Shown here in pieces: positions 14,621 through 27,976 of a stretch of DNA of 64,000 bases. The notes under the pieces were generated by a model that was not told where the DNA came from, did not search any database, and saw only the letters and a list, made by a program, of their open reading frames with translations. Source of the DNA: Lethocerus indicus (taxonomy: Eukaryota > Arthropoda > Insecta > Hemiptera > Belostomatidae); the NCBI GenBank assembly GCA_019843655.1, contig JACDQD010000010.1, positions 3,951,637 through 4,015,636 on the forward strand, written 5' to 3'. Position numbers and translations under genes: made by a program. How positions within the stretch are numbered: position 1 is the first letter of the stretch; every line of letters starts with the position of its first letter.

Positions 14621-17600
14621 CAGGACGCCGGGTCCGCGATTTGCATTTAATTAAAGGACCCGAATCCCTGGGTCAGTTCTTCCAGGAGGAGTCCACAAAC
14701 CCCCCCCACAGCTGAGCAAACGTTCGGCCGCTGGGAGAAAAACAACAAACTATCGCATAAATACCCCAACCGCCCAAGCTGGTTATACAGTTAACCGAGT
14801 ACTTTGTACAAAAGCCAGTTTCTTTCATTTGTTTCCACTACTACAGAAGCATCTTTTCCATATTAGTATAAAAAGCATGTAGCTTTCTCGGTTTTCTGTC
14901 TCCTCTCGCAGATTTAGTCTATAGCAAAGTTTTCCAAAAAATCACTAGTTCGTAGAATGAGAATGACTGAATTAATTAAAAACTTAGACACGTAACAGGG
15001 TATGAACTTCTCCCGGTTCCTATGTCCACTTTAAAGTTTAACTGAGTTCCAAACATTAGTTAATAATTCACCCTTCATTAAACGCCCGCAGGCATTTTGC
15101 GATACACTCGAAGACGCAACGATTTAATCATCTGAAGAATAACAGTTCCCGGTTATAAATTCATCGAAACTGGAATTTTTCTGACGTTACTATAGTGAAA
15201 TCGTCAAAAGAGACAGATGATTCCATTATTCCATTATTACTCATACGGCATCCTAGGATACGTCACCGGCAAACCAAAGAAGGCTAAATGGAAAATCACA
15301 CATACGATAACATACCAAAATCTCGTGTATTAATAGTGTGAACTTGAATTCCTGAATTTGTATCCATTTCAATGTACCGTCTTACATGTGACCGTGGAAG
15401 GGAATTTCTTAGTAAGCATTTTTTTACACAATTTTTGCGACGCACACGTACACGGCGACGGTTATTTTGATTGTATCGGCTCTCGGCCAAGGTTAATCGT
15501 TACGTAATCTGAGGTGCGTTAATCTTAACATTTTCCGAGTTGACCACCTCACGTAGAGTAAAGAAACTGTATTATTTTCTTCTTGTAGATTATTTTCTCC
15601 AGCGTTATACATATTAATGTAATAGTTCAATACAACGATGACTGTAATATGAAGCCACGGTTTCCAGAAACACTATTCCAGTAGACACCGTATAATTTTA
15701 AAGAATAAAATAGGTGTCTGCGAGTTCGATTTATATTCAACTCAATTTTTATGACTTATTCATTCAATTCGAATTTATATGAAACAGGTTCTTGGCGACT
15801 ATCTGTGATAAAACACCACGGCAATATAAATAGTAGATATAGTTTATATTGTTTTGTGAATGAAAGGACCCTATTCGTTCCACCAATGACGACGGACAAA
15901 AAAATTAATCGTGACAATCATACCTTTAATAATAACATTGAACATCGTTACTTCATAATTTTGGGCTCTCGATAACAGCCGGTCAATAAGGCGAATAAAG
16001 TAATGCTAATAATGCGAACGTGTTTGGAATCAAAATTATTTTCTTAGTAGTAATTTTTTCGTTTGTCATTTCACATTTTACTCTGAGTGAGTGTCCTTTT
16101 GGCCGGAGAGTCTGTCGACCCCGTCTTTCATCCCTGTGTGTTTTGAATGCGGTGTGAGCCGCCCCAGACAATGGACGGAGGCGGCAGGGAGGGTGGGGGC
16201 GGGGGGTGAAGGGGACTCGTGCCGGGGGGCGGCTGAGGCGGAAAAGCCGTTAACCCCTGCCGCCGCCGACCCCTTACCCGTGACCCATTTGCCCGTCACG
16301 ACCGAGAGGCATCTCCCGAGCTCTAGCGGCGACGTCGGCCAACCAACGTGACTGTGAACGGTGCCGCCGCCTACGGGAAATTTTACTGACTTCATTCTGG
16401 CGGGCGCGAAAATTCAAATCTCATGACCCTATCAATAATCTTCAAAAGAGACCCGCCAATTAACTATGACTTAAGTCATATAAAAAAACTTATGTTTTTT
16501 CAACAATATAGAATGTGATATATAAACCAATTTTTCACTGTGAAAAATTTATTTTTTTCTTAAAACCACGGTTCTCGAACGCCGAAGTAAAAGGAAATGG
16601 TCACGTGATTCCCGCACTACTTAGAATTGGGGGGCATAAATACCGTGAACGGGGAGATTCTCCATCAAAAGTTCATTCGTGTTATCAAATCCCGTCACCG
16701 TGACACTACTGATCTGCGACTATAACTGTAATAATACTTCTGATATAATACTACCGAAAGATAATAATGGAAGTGATGAAAATGCCTACAGCTATAGCCA
16801 ACTTCCCTCAGACTCAGAGGTTATCGATTACCGATAATTCTAATTAAAGTTCAAGATTTGTTCTACTTGTAATTCGTAATTTCCTGCACGTTTGCTCTGC
16901 GTTACCATAAAACAAAACGATTCGTTGTCCACATCAATAACAGGTACAGCCAAACGGATTGTAAATGGAATACAAAGTTTTCAAAGGTAAAGAGCCCCCA
17001 GAGTCCGACGTGGGGGAGGGGGCGCTGAAAATTCTATCTGCCGTAAATGAATCGATTTCCCATCGGCCAATCCAATATATAAGGCCGGGGGGTGAGGTGG
17101 GAGATTAACTGGTTGTTCGGTTCTAAATAAAAGTCGGAAACTGCCGGGAATGTGTTATTTGGAGCGGTCGCGTTTCCTGTGTGGAGTTGTGCCAGAGAGA
17201 CGCTCCCGCCCCCCCCACCTGTGCATAGCTCCGGCCCCCTAGACCGAGAACTAGCCCGCCACAGACTCGCCCCTGTTTATCAACAAACGGCCGGCCGAAC
17301 GTCTCAATTCCGCCCAACGAGAGTTCAATCGGATTTCCGTATCCTATTTTCGCCCCAATCCCGGAAACGGAATTAAGGCAGAATTGGTTCAGTCCCGGAG
17401 GAAATGTATCTTAAATGAACATGTGCACTTGGTAACTCCTCTAAATGATTTCTTTCGAATCGAAATAATTCTTCTATCGAAATCTAACTTCGACTTGAAT
17501 TTGAGAAGAAACTATAAAACAACTTACATAAGAAAATATTCAAATACAATAACCTTAAATATTTTAAACGGTTATATATTGCCATATTTATCATTTAATA

Positions 17601-20600
17601 TATAAACCACAAAACGAATTCTACATATAATAACAATAACAAGATATGATTTTTATTTAATCTGACTATTATATATGGGAATTTTTTGGATTTCATTTAA
17701 TTAACGGTGGTTACTTAATTTTTTAGTGTGTTTTTGTTCATTCCGTGTGCGATTTCCAAACCAATAATTTCCAGAGTAGTGCACAACGCCAGAAGGTTAA
17801 TTACCGTCGTAAGTCCCAGTTTAACGATTTTCGCCCGAACGTAGTAGTATTTCAATTATGCACTACAAATGAAAAACAGAAAGTTTCCTCCATTCGCTCA
17901 ACTTGGTCAATTCAGCGACTAAGCTAAATTGCTTTCCGAAGTTTTATTCAAAACGGCGATATTTGCGTTATTGCGGGCGAGTGGGACCCCGGTATTAAAT
18001 ATTCGAGAACCGATGTCGTCTCAACACGTTAAATTGAACACGATGTCGCCACATTAAAAAGTGAAGTGTGTCTATTGGCTAATGTTTGGGCAGGGAATGA
18101 GAGACGACGAATAAATTAAGAAATCTCAACCATTGTTTGCCAATACTGTCGTCGTCGTCGTTTTGAAAACGAGGCTGCGATAAAAGTGTAAATTGAAGAC
18201 ACGTTTTCCTTCACTATTTCCTTGATTAACACAGCAAAGAGTTCGACATTGTAGACACAAGTGATTTTTCCAATCAATCATTATAATTTTGAGCCAACGA
18301 GAAAAACAACAGAACAACAGGCTGTTCTTGAACAGCCGAAAAGAATCTCCCTCCCCCTAAAAGCGAATTTCATGTACAAAAAAATTAATCTATCTTCGTG
18401 CATTTTTGAACTTCTAAATCCGACAAATGCCATTCACATTACCAATATCATTCTAATGGATTATTGCAAAACAATCTATCTTCTGTCCCCACTCGTTGAA
18501 TAACAATTACAGTATGAAATTGAATGTAGTGAGCAACCGAAAACGGTTACACTTAAGGCCAAATCAGCGAGTGCTGGCGTATCGCAATTTCAAACCCTCG
18601 TGGCATGTGAACGTAAGTTTATAACAGGAGTAATTTCTTTTTTCAAGCATAAGGTATTTTTAATTTTGGCCCTAGACCGAACAGGTTTTTGAAATTATTA
18701 TATAATTTTCATATTCGGTTCTGACCTCGGTCTATTTGGAGTCACATTTAAATTGAGTTCAAATCCCCCCAAGAACCTGGGATTAAGACTGTGCTGTTCT
18801 GGCAACCCGCTCTGCCAGCCTGATTAAGCAGCTTCTGAGAAGTTATTCCACATGGCTAACCTCTTGTCTCGTGGCACATACGCCCTTACCAAAAGAACCT
18901 GTTCAACCGAGTTGCGGTCCGTTTTGGTTTCTGTTTTCGAAAGAATACGACAAAAGGATTCATTAAAATGAGTAGAACTATTAATATTTGAGTAGAATCT
19001 TGGACAAGGGTTATCGCCGATTAATAGTTCCCTCATTGTTATCACTCAAAACGGTGCTTCCTCAGATCAGTTCAAAGTCAATACCCTTGCGAGAAGGAGA
19101 TGTCCAAAATTTGTATGTAAACAGAATCTACTAAACATTGGATTGTATTCCTAGGAAACATCATACAAATTCCTCAAGTAATAATTACTCATCAACATTT
19201 CATACATGAAAATTCGAAGCGAATACACTGTAAAAATATTTTGATTAAACTAAATACCCTCTTAAATAACAGTGACAATTGCAGATAGTAAGTAATCGTA
19301 ACGATTAAGAAATCAACTTAGTGAATCTTGTGGGCATTTCAATGTTTTCCATTTAATATTTTAGTTATAATTTATTATTTAAGATATATATCATTTATTA
19401 AGATATTAATACTAAATAGACGTGTGGGCACCAAAGTGATGACATTTCTATTCGAATATGCTTTCTTTGTTGAGAACACAAAAGCGCTGTAAACCTACGT
19501 GTGGAGTCTGGGCGAACGTTTTTGCAAAAATCCGCCACTCAACCGGATGTTTTTCCTCCCAATCCGATGCTACGGGACCAATAGAGAATACAGAAACGGA
19601 GCAGGGAGTCCCTGCTGAATGATTTATATATAAGGGGCATGTTAAGGGAAAGGCTCGGCTAAAGGCTCACTTCACTATCCACCTACTTTAGCGTTTAAAT
19701 TTTCTCGAAAGGGAGCTATTCTCCTGCGAGGAGATTCAATTGCTGTATATAGCAATTTGAAATTGAAGCGTGCGGTAACAAAGGCAAAGGGAAGCAACGC
19801 ACGAAATAAAAACGAGCATCAATAGAGCGATTGATATTAAAAATATACAGACCAATAAGAACGAACATTACCTTCTATTTCTTTATTGCTGTCTTGCTCA
19901 TTTGCCAAATATAATTAGCCGTAATAACCCTAATTACGTAAGATCGCGATTTGTAAAACCAACGTCAGAAAATTGTTGCAGGGACTAAAAGGTGATTACG
20001 TAACCGGTCTGGTAAGGACAAAACATTATTATGGAATTATTACTTGTAAAATTACAATTTGTATCTGTTATCAGAAATATATTCATAGGAAGATATATAA
20101 ATCCGTGGTTGAGCTACCTACAGACCTTACCACCACCGCAGTAACGTGGTATGGCAATTAAGATGCATGCCAAACGATACAACACAACACTTAGTGACAT
20201 AGCTAACCGGTGACTACTTACGATGGCAAGAAGCCGATATTGGCCTAACCTCAGTTTAAACAATCGAGAAAATCCTCAAGTGAAGGACTGTAATTGGATC
20301 TAACAAGGAAACTAACTACCCTATTTAATCTTCGATTAAAAATAATTGTACAAGCCGCTGTCATCACAAAATTATATCTTTGTTCTTACTAATTTGATAT
20401 GCATGATTGTTATGTGGGTTACTATTTTAGGTTTATTTAGGAGAACTTATGATATTAAATAATTTGGTAGCTCGAGTGCGTTTCTGAGGTAAAAAGAAGT
20501 GGAATCGAATTTTCTTTCAACGTTTTTTTCATTTCCATACCTTTCAAGTGCCCAAAGCACTCATGTCGTGTTTTTCTCAAAGCTTGCCCAAACCTTTCGT

Positions 20601-21348
20601 CGATCATGTGTGTCGCGTTGAAAAGCCGACACCAATGGAGACCATAATGCATAATAAGGTCGACTAAAAATGATAAATTCCCGGACCAAGGCGTACGTTT
20701 TTAGTGGAGCATTTAAAATGGCTGTTAGGGTAGGCTGATTCAGCCCGAATACCAATTCGGATTACCTAATTTTATTATCCGATGAGACATTGAACATTTA
20801 TCGCTATCTCTAGAGAGTCACTTCAAACTGTTTCGCCACAACATAAAAACCTGTTAGATAATTATAAAAGCCGACAAAATATAAACGCCACTAACTAACT
20901 CTTTAAATCTAATAAGAAGGGTATTGCGTCCGATTCCGTACAGTTTAGAAAGTTAAATATATCATAAATTACGAAATATTACCGAAATATTTTCGTTTAG
21001 AAAAATACTATATTAAAACGTGTTAGTAACGTTGTAACCTATCCCTGATAATTTTAATATCCTGTAGTCCTTAATCAGGGAGAGAAAAAAAACTATTACT
21101 TATTATCATTGAATATTACAACACGTATCTCAGAGCGTGTAATTACGCTAATGCAGGGACTGAGCAAATAGTACGGCCCCGGCTAATGGAAAAAGAAAGG
21201 CTTATAAGCATTGCTTGGAAACAGTCCTGCTATTAGATATAACACGGTTTACTCGCATTTATTCAGGCTAATTCAGTACCGAGATCAAATGATACTGTAT
21301 AAAATTAGCCTTAGAGGTGATGGTATAGAATATTTTACGTTGAAAAAT

Positions 21349-21366
21349 AGAAAAAAATTTTTTTCT
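21349..21366. repeat. A/T palindrome
   Basis: AGAAAAAAATTTTTTTCT is a perfect 18-bp palindrome: seven A followed by seven T between AG and CT. Similar near-palindromic A/T arms occur at 43324-43342. Confidence 0.8.
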
Positions 21367-24300
21367 TTAATATTAGGGTAGTAGGAAAAACAATTTAAAT
21401 ATATTTTAGTATATAGGAGGATGACAACGTTTAAGATGTCTTATTGAATAATAATTTTTGTTTACTTGCTTACTTAATGTTTTCAGTTTGTTAAGTTTAT
21501 GCTTTGCAAGAATATGAAGAGATGTACAACGCATTTTATCATTACAATAGCAGAAATGTAATAGCTCTGGGGGAGACGGTAAAAAAGGTGCCTCTTCCAG
21601 TTCACCAAGATATACGTACGGCCAAGTAAAACACGCCGGTGATTCCCACGGTTGGGAGCACCCAGTACAAAACAATTGTAAGCTCGGGCGTATCACATTA
21701 TGAAATTCAAATGCAAGAAGCGCCACAGACACAAAATTTGAAATGGTACATTAAACGCCGGCGGGGGGTTTCCACAAGAGGAGAGGGTTTTCCTCAAACA
21801 CAGCCTACAAGCGCCGGTACGTGACTCACATGTGTAACACAACTGGCGAGTGAAATTCCTCTACCGGCCCGTGTCTGTGTGTTGCCGAATGACATCAGTC
21901 GAGATTAATTTCGGATAGCCCACCTCTCTACACTCGCTACATCCGCCACCCCCCGGAGAACGGTCTCGACGGTAATTACAGCCGCTCCCTTTCAAGTCCC
22001 GGTCTCTCTTTAACCGAGGGTTCAAACACAATATAGCTTATATAAAAGATTATGTAAGCCACCTTCGGTAGATTACAGCCGGCAGGTTGATGGCCACGGT
22101 AAAAGCGCGGACAAGATGCACCACAAGCAACCAGAGACAGGAACAGGCATTCCAAATTATTTAAGAATAACTTCATTATAGTAGCCTTCAATTGAACGCG
22201 ACGCCCTGAGACACATATCCCCACAAATATCCCTTTCTATTATCCCATATGAATAAATATATGTGTATAAGATACTCTATCGGCACCCGACATGTTTAAG
22301 TCTCTGGCTATATTATTGGAGGAATGCTGCTGAGGGTAGCAAAAAACAACACTAGTGTGGGACGAATTCAGCGAGTGAAAACCTTTTAACAGGTATCTTA
22401 TATTATATATAGTAAACAATAAAATATATTCATGCAATATATATAGAGTTTGGTATAAAGAGGGAGACGACAGAAAATTACTGTCGGGATATTGTTTCCC
22501 CTCGGGGACATTGACATCAATTTGTAGTATTTTGAACAACATTTGTACCACTATCAGTTGTGTCTTATGAGATATAATTTTGTGATAAACAATGGAAATT
22601 ATTATACTTTATTATTCGATTCTCTTCGTACACAGATCCGGTTTCCGTTTGTCTCTAGTTCGTTGTACTCCTTGGCAAAACTCTCGAAGTGTCTAAATGC
22701 GGCTAAGTAATAGGACCGACTTTCTAGAGGAAAATAGCGGTGTCCAATTTAGAGCTAATCAACGGGGCCGTGAATACGCGGCTTATAGAATCACGGGGGA
22801 AGATCAAACTCGGTTAGTGAACCAATTACCCAGTCCAGATAGCAAGGCGGGGAGCATAACGTTTCGGTGAGCCTAAATCATAAGTTCTTGCCGAAACTTC
22901 CAGTCGTTATCTCTCCCAACCTCGTACCGCCCTATGGCATTAATTTCCGGTTGGAACGAGCCCGAGTTGCACGAAACTTGGTTCGCCCGGAGTTAAAAGG
23001 AGCACTGCCGAGTGCACAATAAAAATACGTGTTCGCACCTGCATTTCCTCATCCTTCAGATATGTGAAATGTACAACCGGTCTATATGATAAACTGACAT
23101 TATTGAAAATATCTTTGGAGATATAAAAAATAATCCGTCTGTAATTATATAATTACAAAACTGAAAAGTACGCTCACCTACATAGTTCTAATAATGAAAG
23201 AGATATGGGTCCATGCCCTATCAAGACAAGGTTCGAAAACAAGTTGCACTAAATCATGAAATGACACTAGGCCTGTAACTATATTAAAAAAAAAAAATTA
23301 ATTGTCGGATGAGACGGAATATAAGTAAGAGCTCGCGTGTACCGAAAAGTTATTCCAATGAAATATCGATTGCACACTTATTTCAGATAGTACATCATGC
23401 ACATACTGCATGTAATGAATTACTTGAAATGCTCGCAGGTAATTACGAACACTTCCCGCTTAAGATTCAGGTCGGCAGGATGGGTTCCTAGTAAAACAAG
23501 CTGAATAGCTTCAGATAAGAAAAGTTATCTGCGTGAAGAATTTACCACCGTAAGAGTTTCTGTTATACAGTCTGACTCATTTCTTCATTGCGAACTCAGT
23601 CTGCATATTTATTTTATTAACATTACTTTTAAGATTGAACTCTAATCTCAGGAAGTACTTTCTACTAGGAAAAACAAGGGTGAAAAAATAAATAACCATG
23701 TTTACTACCTATTAAATTTTCTGTTAATTTTGTGGACAATTTTACTTGAATCTTATTTAACATCATACAAATGGAGATTTCAACTGCAGTTATACACCGC
23801 ATATTATTAATTCTAGGTCAAACATTTCAAACACAATTTAAATATGCATGATTTGTAAGCGGTACATCAGAAGACACTACTAGACAGACATCTTTAGCGT
23901 ATATATCACAATAATTATAACAGGAATGGATGAATTTATAATGTCAGAATCGAACAATTAAATCTGAAGTTTAATCGGGGAAAGGACAGCCAGTTGTGGG
24001 AAATTTGGCTACATTTGTAATTTAAATGGAATGGAAGATATTTCCCAATAGCTATATTTCCCATGTAAGCAGAACAGATTCAAATATTTCCGTTCAAATT
24101 AATTACCAACAGCATTTCATTTTCTCTACGAAAAATACAGAATGTGTAATTAAGACACAGAAAGTATATTTTATAATATAATAGCAACTGATAGCTAGCG
24201 GGGATAAATTTTATCATAGTTGAAAATTAAAACCTACATATAAAATTTTGTCTTTGAATGAATTTATCGACTTTTCGACTTTATTTATTTAACGACTTTC

Positions 24301-27087
24301 ATTCTATCTTTGGTAGATACATATTTCCACATTTGTGTACTGTCGGCTGTATATTATTAAAATTCGTGTTACGAAATAAAGGAACAAACGAACGTTGCCT
24401 GACCCCGGCCTCTTCTGCAGCGGTGACTCAAGGACTTTCAGTTGGCGGCCAGGACATGAAAACCACCGTCCATCTAAGTATGCATCTCCACCGAGTGCAA
24501 GACCATACCCCAGCGTCCATATCCTCCCGGCTACGTGCGAACGTGCCCATGTCTCGATTCTGCGCGCGTTTCCCTCCCGGTCCTCACCCCGGTCTCACCA
24601 GCCCGCCGACACGTCCGGACCCAGCCAGCCGTTTAAATAACGCCGGTGCCGGCATTGTGCGAACGGCGTTACGCTGCCATTCGACTTATATCTGCCCAAC
24701 ATAAGTCACTATAATAATCACTAACTACAACGACAATTAGGTGTCCTCAAAGGGGAGTTTCATTCAGAGTACGGCCTGTGTGGGCGTGCCAGTTAGAATA
24801 CGACAGCGTGTCTAAACATCCTCTGGTTCTCAACAACGGCTCAATGGGGAAAGTCTGTATAAACAACCTTTTAGGAGGAAAAAAGTACATTACGAAGAAC
24901 GTATCCCTCCCTTCCTTTTCCCACCGCATGAATATTTATTTTCGACCAACTCCCGTAAACCTCGGTACCTTACGGAATCGCGTGTAGGAAGTAAGAAACG
25001 GATTCCGAATAGAAAGAAGTCATAAGAGCTCTACACGCTCTACGTCGCAGGAATTCCAAATCTGAAACTTTTTTTAGATCGGTAATTAGGAGACATCTAA
25101 GTGCTGCCATAACTGTCAGCTCGCACGTAACGACGCGGTGGTGTCTAAGGACCACAAAAAATACGAATAATAAGAGACTAATAACTTTCGCATTCGCTAG
25201 TATTGTAATAAGTAGATTTAATTATCCTAATGAAGGAATTTATAAGGCAGGTAGTGATACCTTAAAACTGTACCGGGCCTTATGAAAAAGGCGAGTCTGT
25301 TTAAACGGCAGATTGAAATATACGACTGCGATCGAGCGTATTTAAAAGGACTAGCCCCGTAATTTCTTCTTCGGGAGAAACTGACACTTTTAAAAACCGT
25401 TTTTATGAAGAGGTCGAGGGCCTCCCCATTTGGAGGGACGGGCCCTATCGCGGGGGCCTCATCCGAAAAAAAAGAAATACCGGGTTGGGTAAAGGGGCCG
25501 GGTATCTCAGCGTTGAGTGAGCCGCGGTGCGCAATTAGTGAACCGCCGCCGTAAAAACCCGTCTCGTCACACTCTCTCCCTCTCACTCATCCAATAACTT
25601 AGTCTGTACCCCCCTCCTTTCGCCTCCACTCCATTTAACCGGAGAAAAGAAATTCGTGTGACTTTCCACGAAGAGGGGGGCGGGTCTTCAAAACGTGAAA
25701 ACTGGGACGCCTCCTAAAAGATCCACCTTTTCGAGTTTATTGCTTTTCGTCGTGCTCACCGGACAGTTTCGATGTCCCCCCGACTGTCCCAGGGAGCTCG
25801 GTCGGGTCGCCTTAAGAGGGCTAAAAGTCGGACAAATCACTAACGGAGATTACAACGCTTGATGGCCAGTCTTTTATAAAATGTTGTGGCCTAACTTAGC
25901 TAAATGTAATATTTTTCCCTACATTACCTTGGAGTGTTTTGGCTTATAATACGTAATTCTGCCAATATTTTCTAATGCTACATTTAACAGTTTTTATTAA
26001 AATTTAAGATTTATTCGTTTTAAATTGTTTGATAGCACTTTTTTTCATTATCCGTAATTACTATTTACAAGTAGACATTCTGCCATTTCTAGATAACCAA
26101 TTGCGTGTCAATTCTCTTTGCAATGGACAATTTTTATCAATAGAGGTAATAATGATAAACCTCAAGTGTGTCCGTACTAAGAAATTGTTTGTTGAATGGG
26201 AAGTACTAGGAGGGGCCTCCCACACCTCATCGGTCAGTCACCATCAAGATAGCCGAGCAAGTGGCAACCAGCGTCGCTATTTCATTACTTTGGAATCAAG
26301 TCCCCGCCGAGAAGCACACGAATACATCGCAGCTACAATGCTCTGGAGCTGGGCAAATTTATCCACAAAATAAGTAGAAGGTGTTATATCATAAAAAAAG
26401 TAAAAACGAGTGTATTTTTATAAATACAAATGAGCGTTTATATATGCACACAACCCTTGTGGAATACTATAAATTTTCAATAAAATACACAGCCATTAGG
26501 AAAAATATCGCCTGCATTAGGAAAAAAACTAAATTGTTTGAACTCGTTAAGATAAAATAATAACATATTACTTTTGACCCCTTATTTTCCAAAATTGCCA
26601 ATAAGTAGGATATCACAATGCATTTTGATTTTATATCTTATCGACATAGTATCGGGGAGATGTATGAAATGAAACTGCAGTAAAAGCTTTGATTCTTTGA
26701 CGTTTAACCTAACGAAAATAGATGCATTCGGGAGGGCTTAGAATACCATTTTTCCATTGGCCTACTTGGTCCTAAGTTGTTCCCGTATCGACTTCTCTTC
26801 GTCGCCAGTAATAGAATGACGTATTGACGCGTGTCAATCCTGTCAGCACTATCGCCGCATTGTTACCGTAAAAACCGTAAGAATTTGTCCGCGGGATACA
26901 GGAGATGTCCGGACATTAAAATTGAATGAACACAGAGGGTCTCATAATCTCTAGACATCAAATAAACGTTCTAATAAATTCTCCCTTCTAGATTTGAACC
27001 GTCATGGCTAAAGGGACAAAACTAGTTAGAAGAAACACTAAAATGATACATTTTACAATGTTATCGCCTATCTTACCTAGTTTCCAA

Positions 27088-27270
27088 AGCATGGTTCAAA
27101 CTATGCTGCCTAACATTTCAGGAAAATACGTTTATAATTTGTTTTATTATCCCGAAAGCAGATACGAGACAGTCCCATAAACTGTCTACACTCCCACTGA
27201 AAGTTGTAATAAAGTCTCGTCTATTTTTGAATATCATTCCAACTGCAGAGGGAAAAAAGTGTACAAAAGA
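27088..27270 (+). repeat. Local duplication, copy 1 of 2
   Basis: TTTATAATTTGTTTTATTAT at 27131-27150 recurs exactly at 27410-27429, an offset of 279 bp. Before it, ATGCTGCCTAACATTTCAGG matches GATGATGCCTAAGATATCAG. After it, CCCATAAACTGT, TATTTTTGAAT and GAGGGAA also recur in order, with indels. Confidence 0.65.
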
Positions 27271-27367
27271 GACAGTAAAATAACTTCTCGCTTTAAAATA
27301 ACACCCAATTTACCGTATTCCTGAGAAAACAGAGATTTTGAAGTATTTTATAGTGCTTTGGTTTCAC

Positions 27368-27515
27368 GAGCGGGGTGCAAACGATGATGCCTAAGATATC
27401 AGAAACATGTTTATAATTTGTTTTATTATACTTAAAGAACTCCATAAACCGTATAATAAATTTTCATCTATATTTGAATGACCTTCGTGCCACGGAGGGA
27501 AGAAGACACACAGAA
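27368..27515 (+). repeat. Local duplication, copy 2 of 2
   Basis: Partner of the upstream copy, in the same orientation, with matches in the same order (GATGCCTAA, TTTATAATTTGTTTTATTAT, CCATAAACCGT, CTATATTTGAAT, GGAGGGAA). It is diverged and shorter by several deletions. No coding content is apparent. Confidence 0.62.
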
Positions 27516-27962
27516 CACAGGAAACACGAAACGAAGACGTTTCCACTCTCCGCCCCAACACGCTTCGGCTTGCACGTCGGCGGACGCCGCATCTAAATCA
27601 AACATTAGCCCGCTTTTATAGCCCCGTTTTTACGGGCGTCACAAAAAGCGGGCCCTTATTTATTCTTTAATCGGAGCTTAAATTTATCCGACTCCCACCG
27701 GCCTTTTATATTCCGGCCGTCCCAGAGCATCCCACCAGAGAGAGGGGTCAGAGAAAACTTTCGATCCCAGGAAAGTTGTGTCCGCCGAGAGGGAGTTTCC
27801 GCAGCAGGCCACCGCAAATAGGTCAAAACCCGGCTTATCGGTAATGTAAACGAAGCAAAAGCACACCCTCCCTTCCACCATCCGCCGAGCCCCCTTTTAC
27901 ACTATTACGAACGAGCGGGAGGAATTTCAAACATAGCTATCGCCGGTTCAACATCAACCCCC

Positions 27963-27976
27963 GGGGGGGGGGGGGG
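27963..27976. repeat. Run of 14 G
   Basis: Fourteen consecutive G preceded by CCCCC, within the G+C-rich patch at 27.54-28.07 kb. Homopolymers of this length are also a common place for sequencing length errors. Confidence 0.9.

Larger units (their letters stand above)
9480..27040. other. Intergenic DNA with several G+C-rich patches
   Basis: Mostly A+T-rich. G+C-rich patches lie at 11.08-11.33, 12.0-12.16, 12.6-13.05, 13.33-13.6, 14.3-14.7, 16.08-16.4, 17.0-17.37, 24.4-24.7 and 25.37-25.85 kb. The 16.08-16.4 patch is open on both strands for about 90-105 codons and has an ATG on the minus strand, but the sequence is low-complexity Ala/Pro/Gly. No domain, RNA gene or promoter was recognised. 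Confidence 0.5.

Noticed and set aside
24258..24704. 148-codon ATG frame on the + strand
   Set aside because: The first third is A+T-rich and the rest G+C-rich, with no recognised motif, and a second frame is open across the same patch. It looks like a chance frame.
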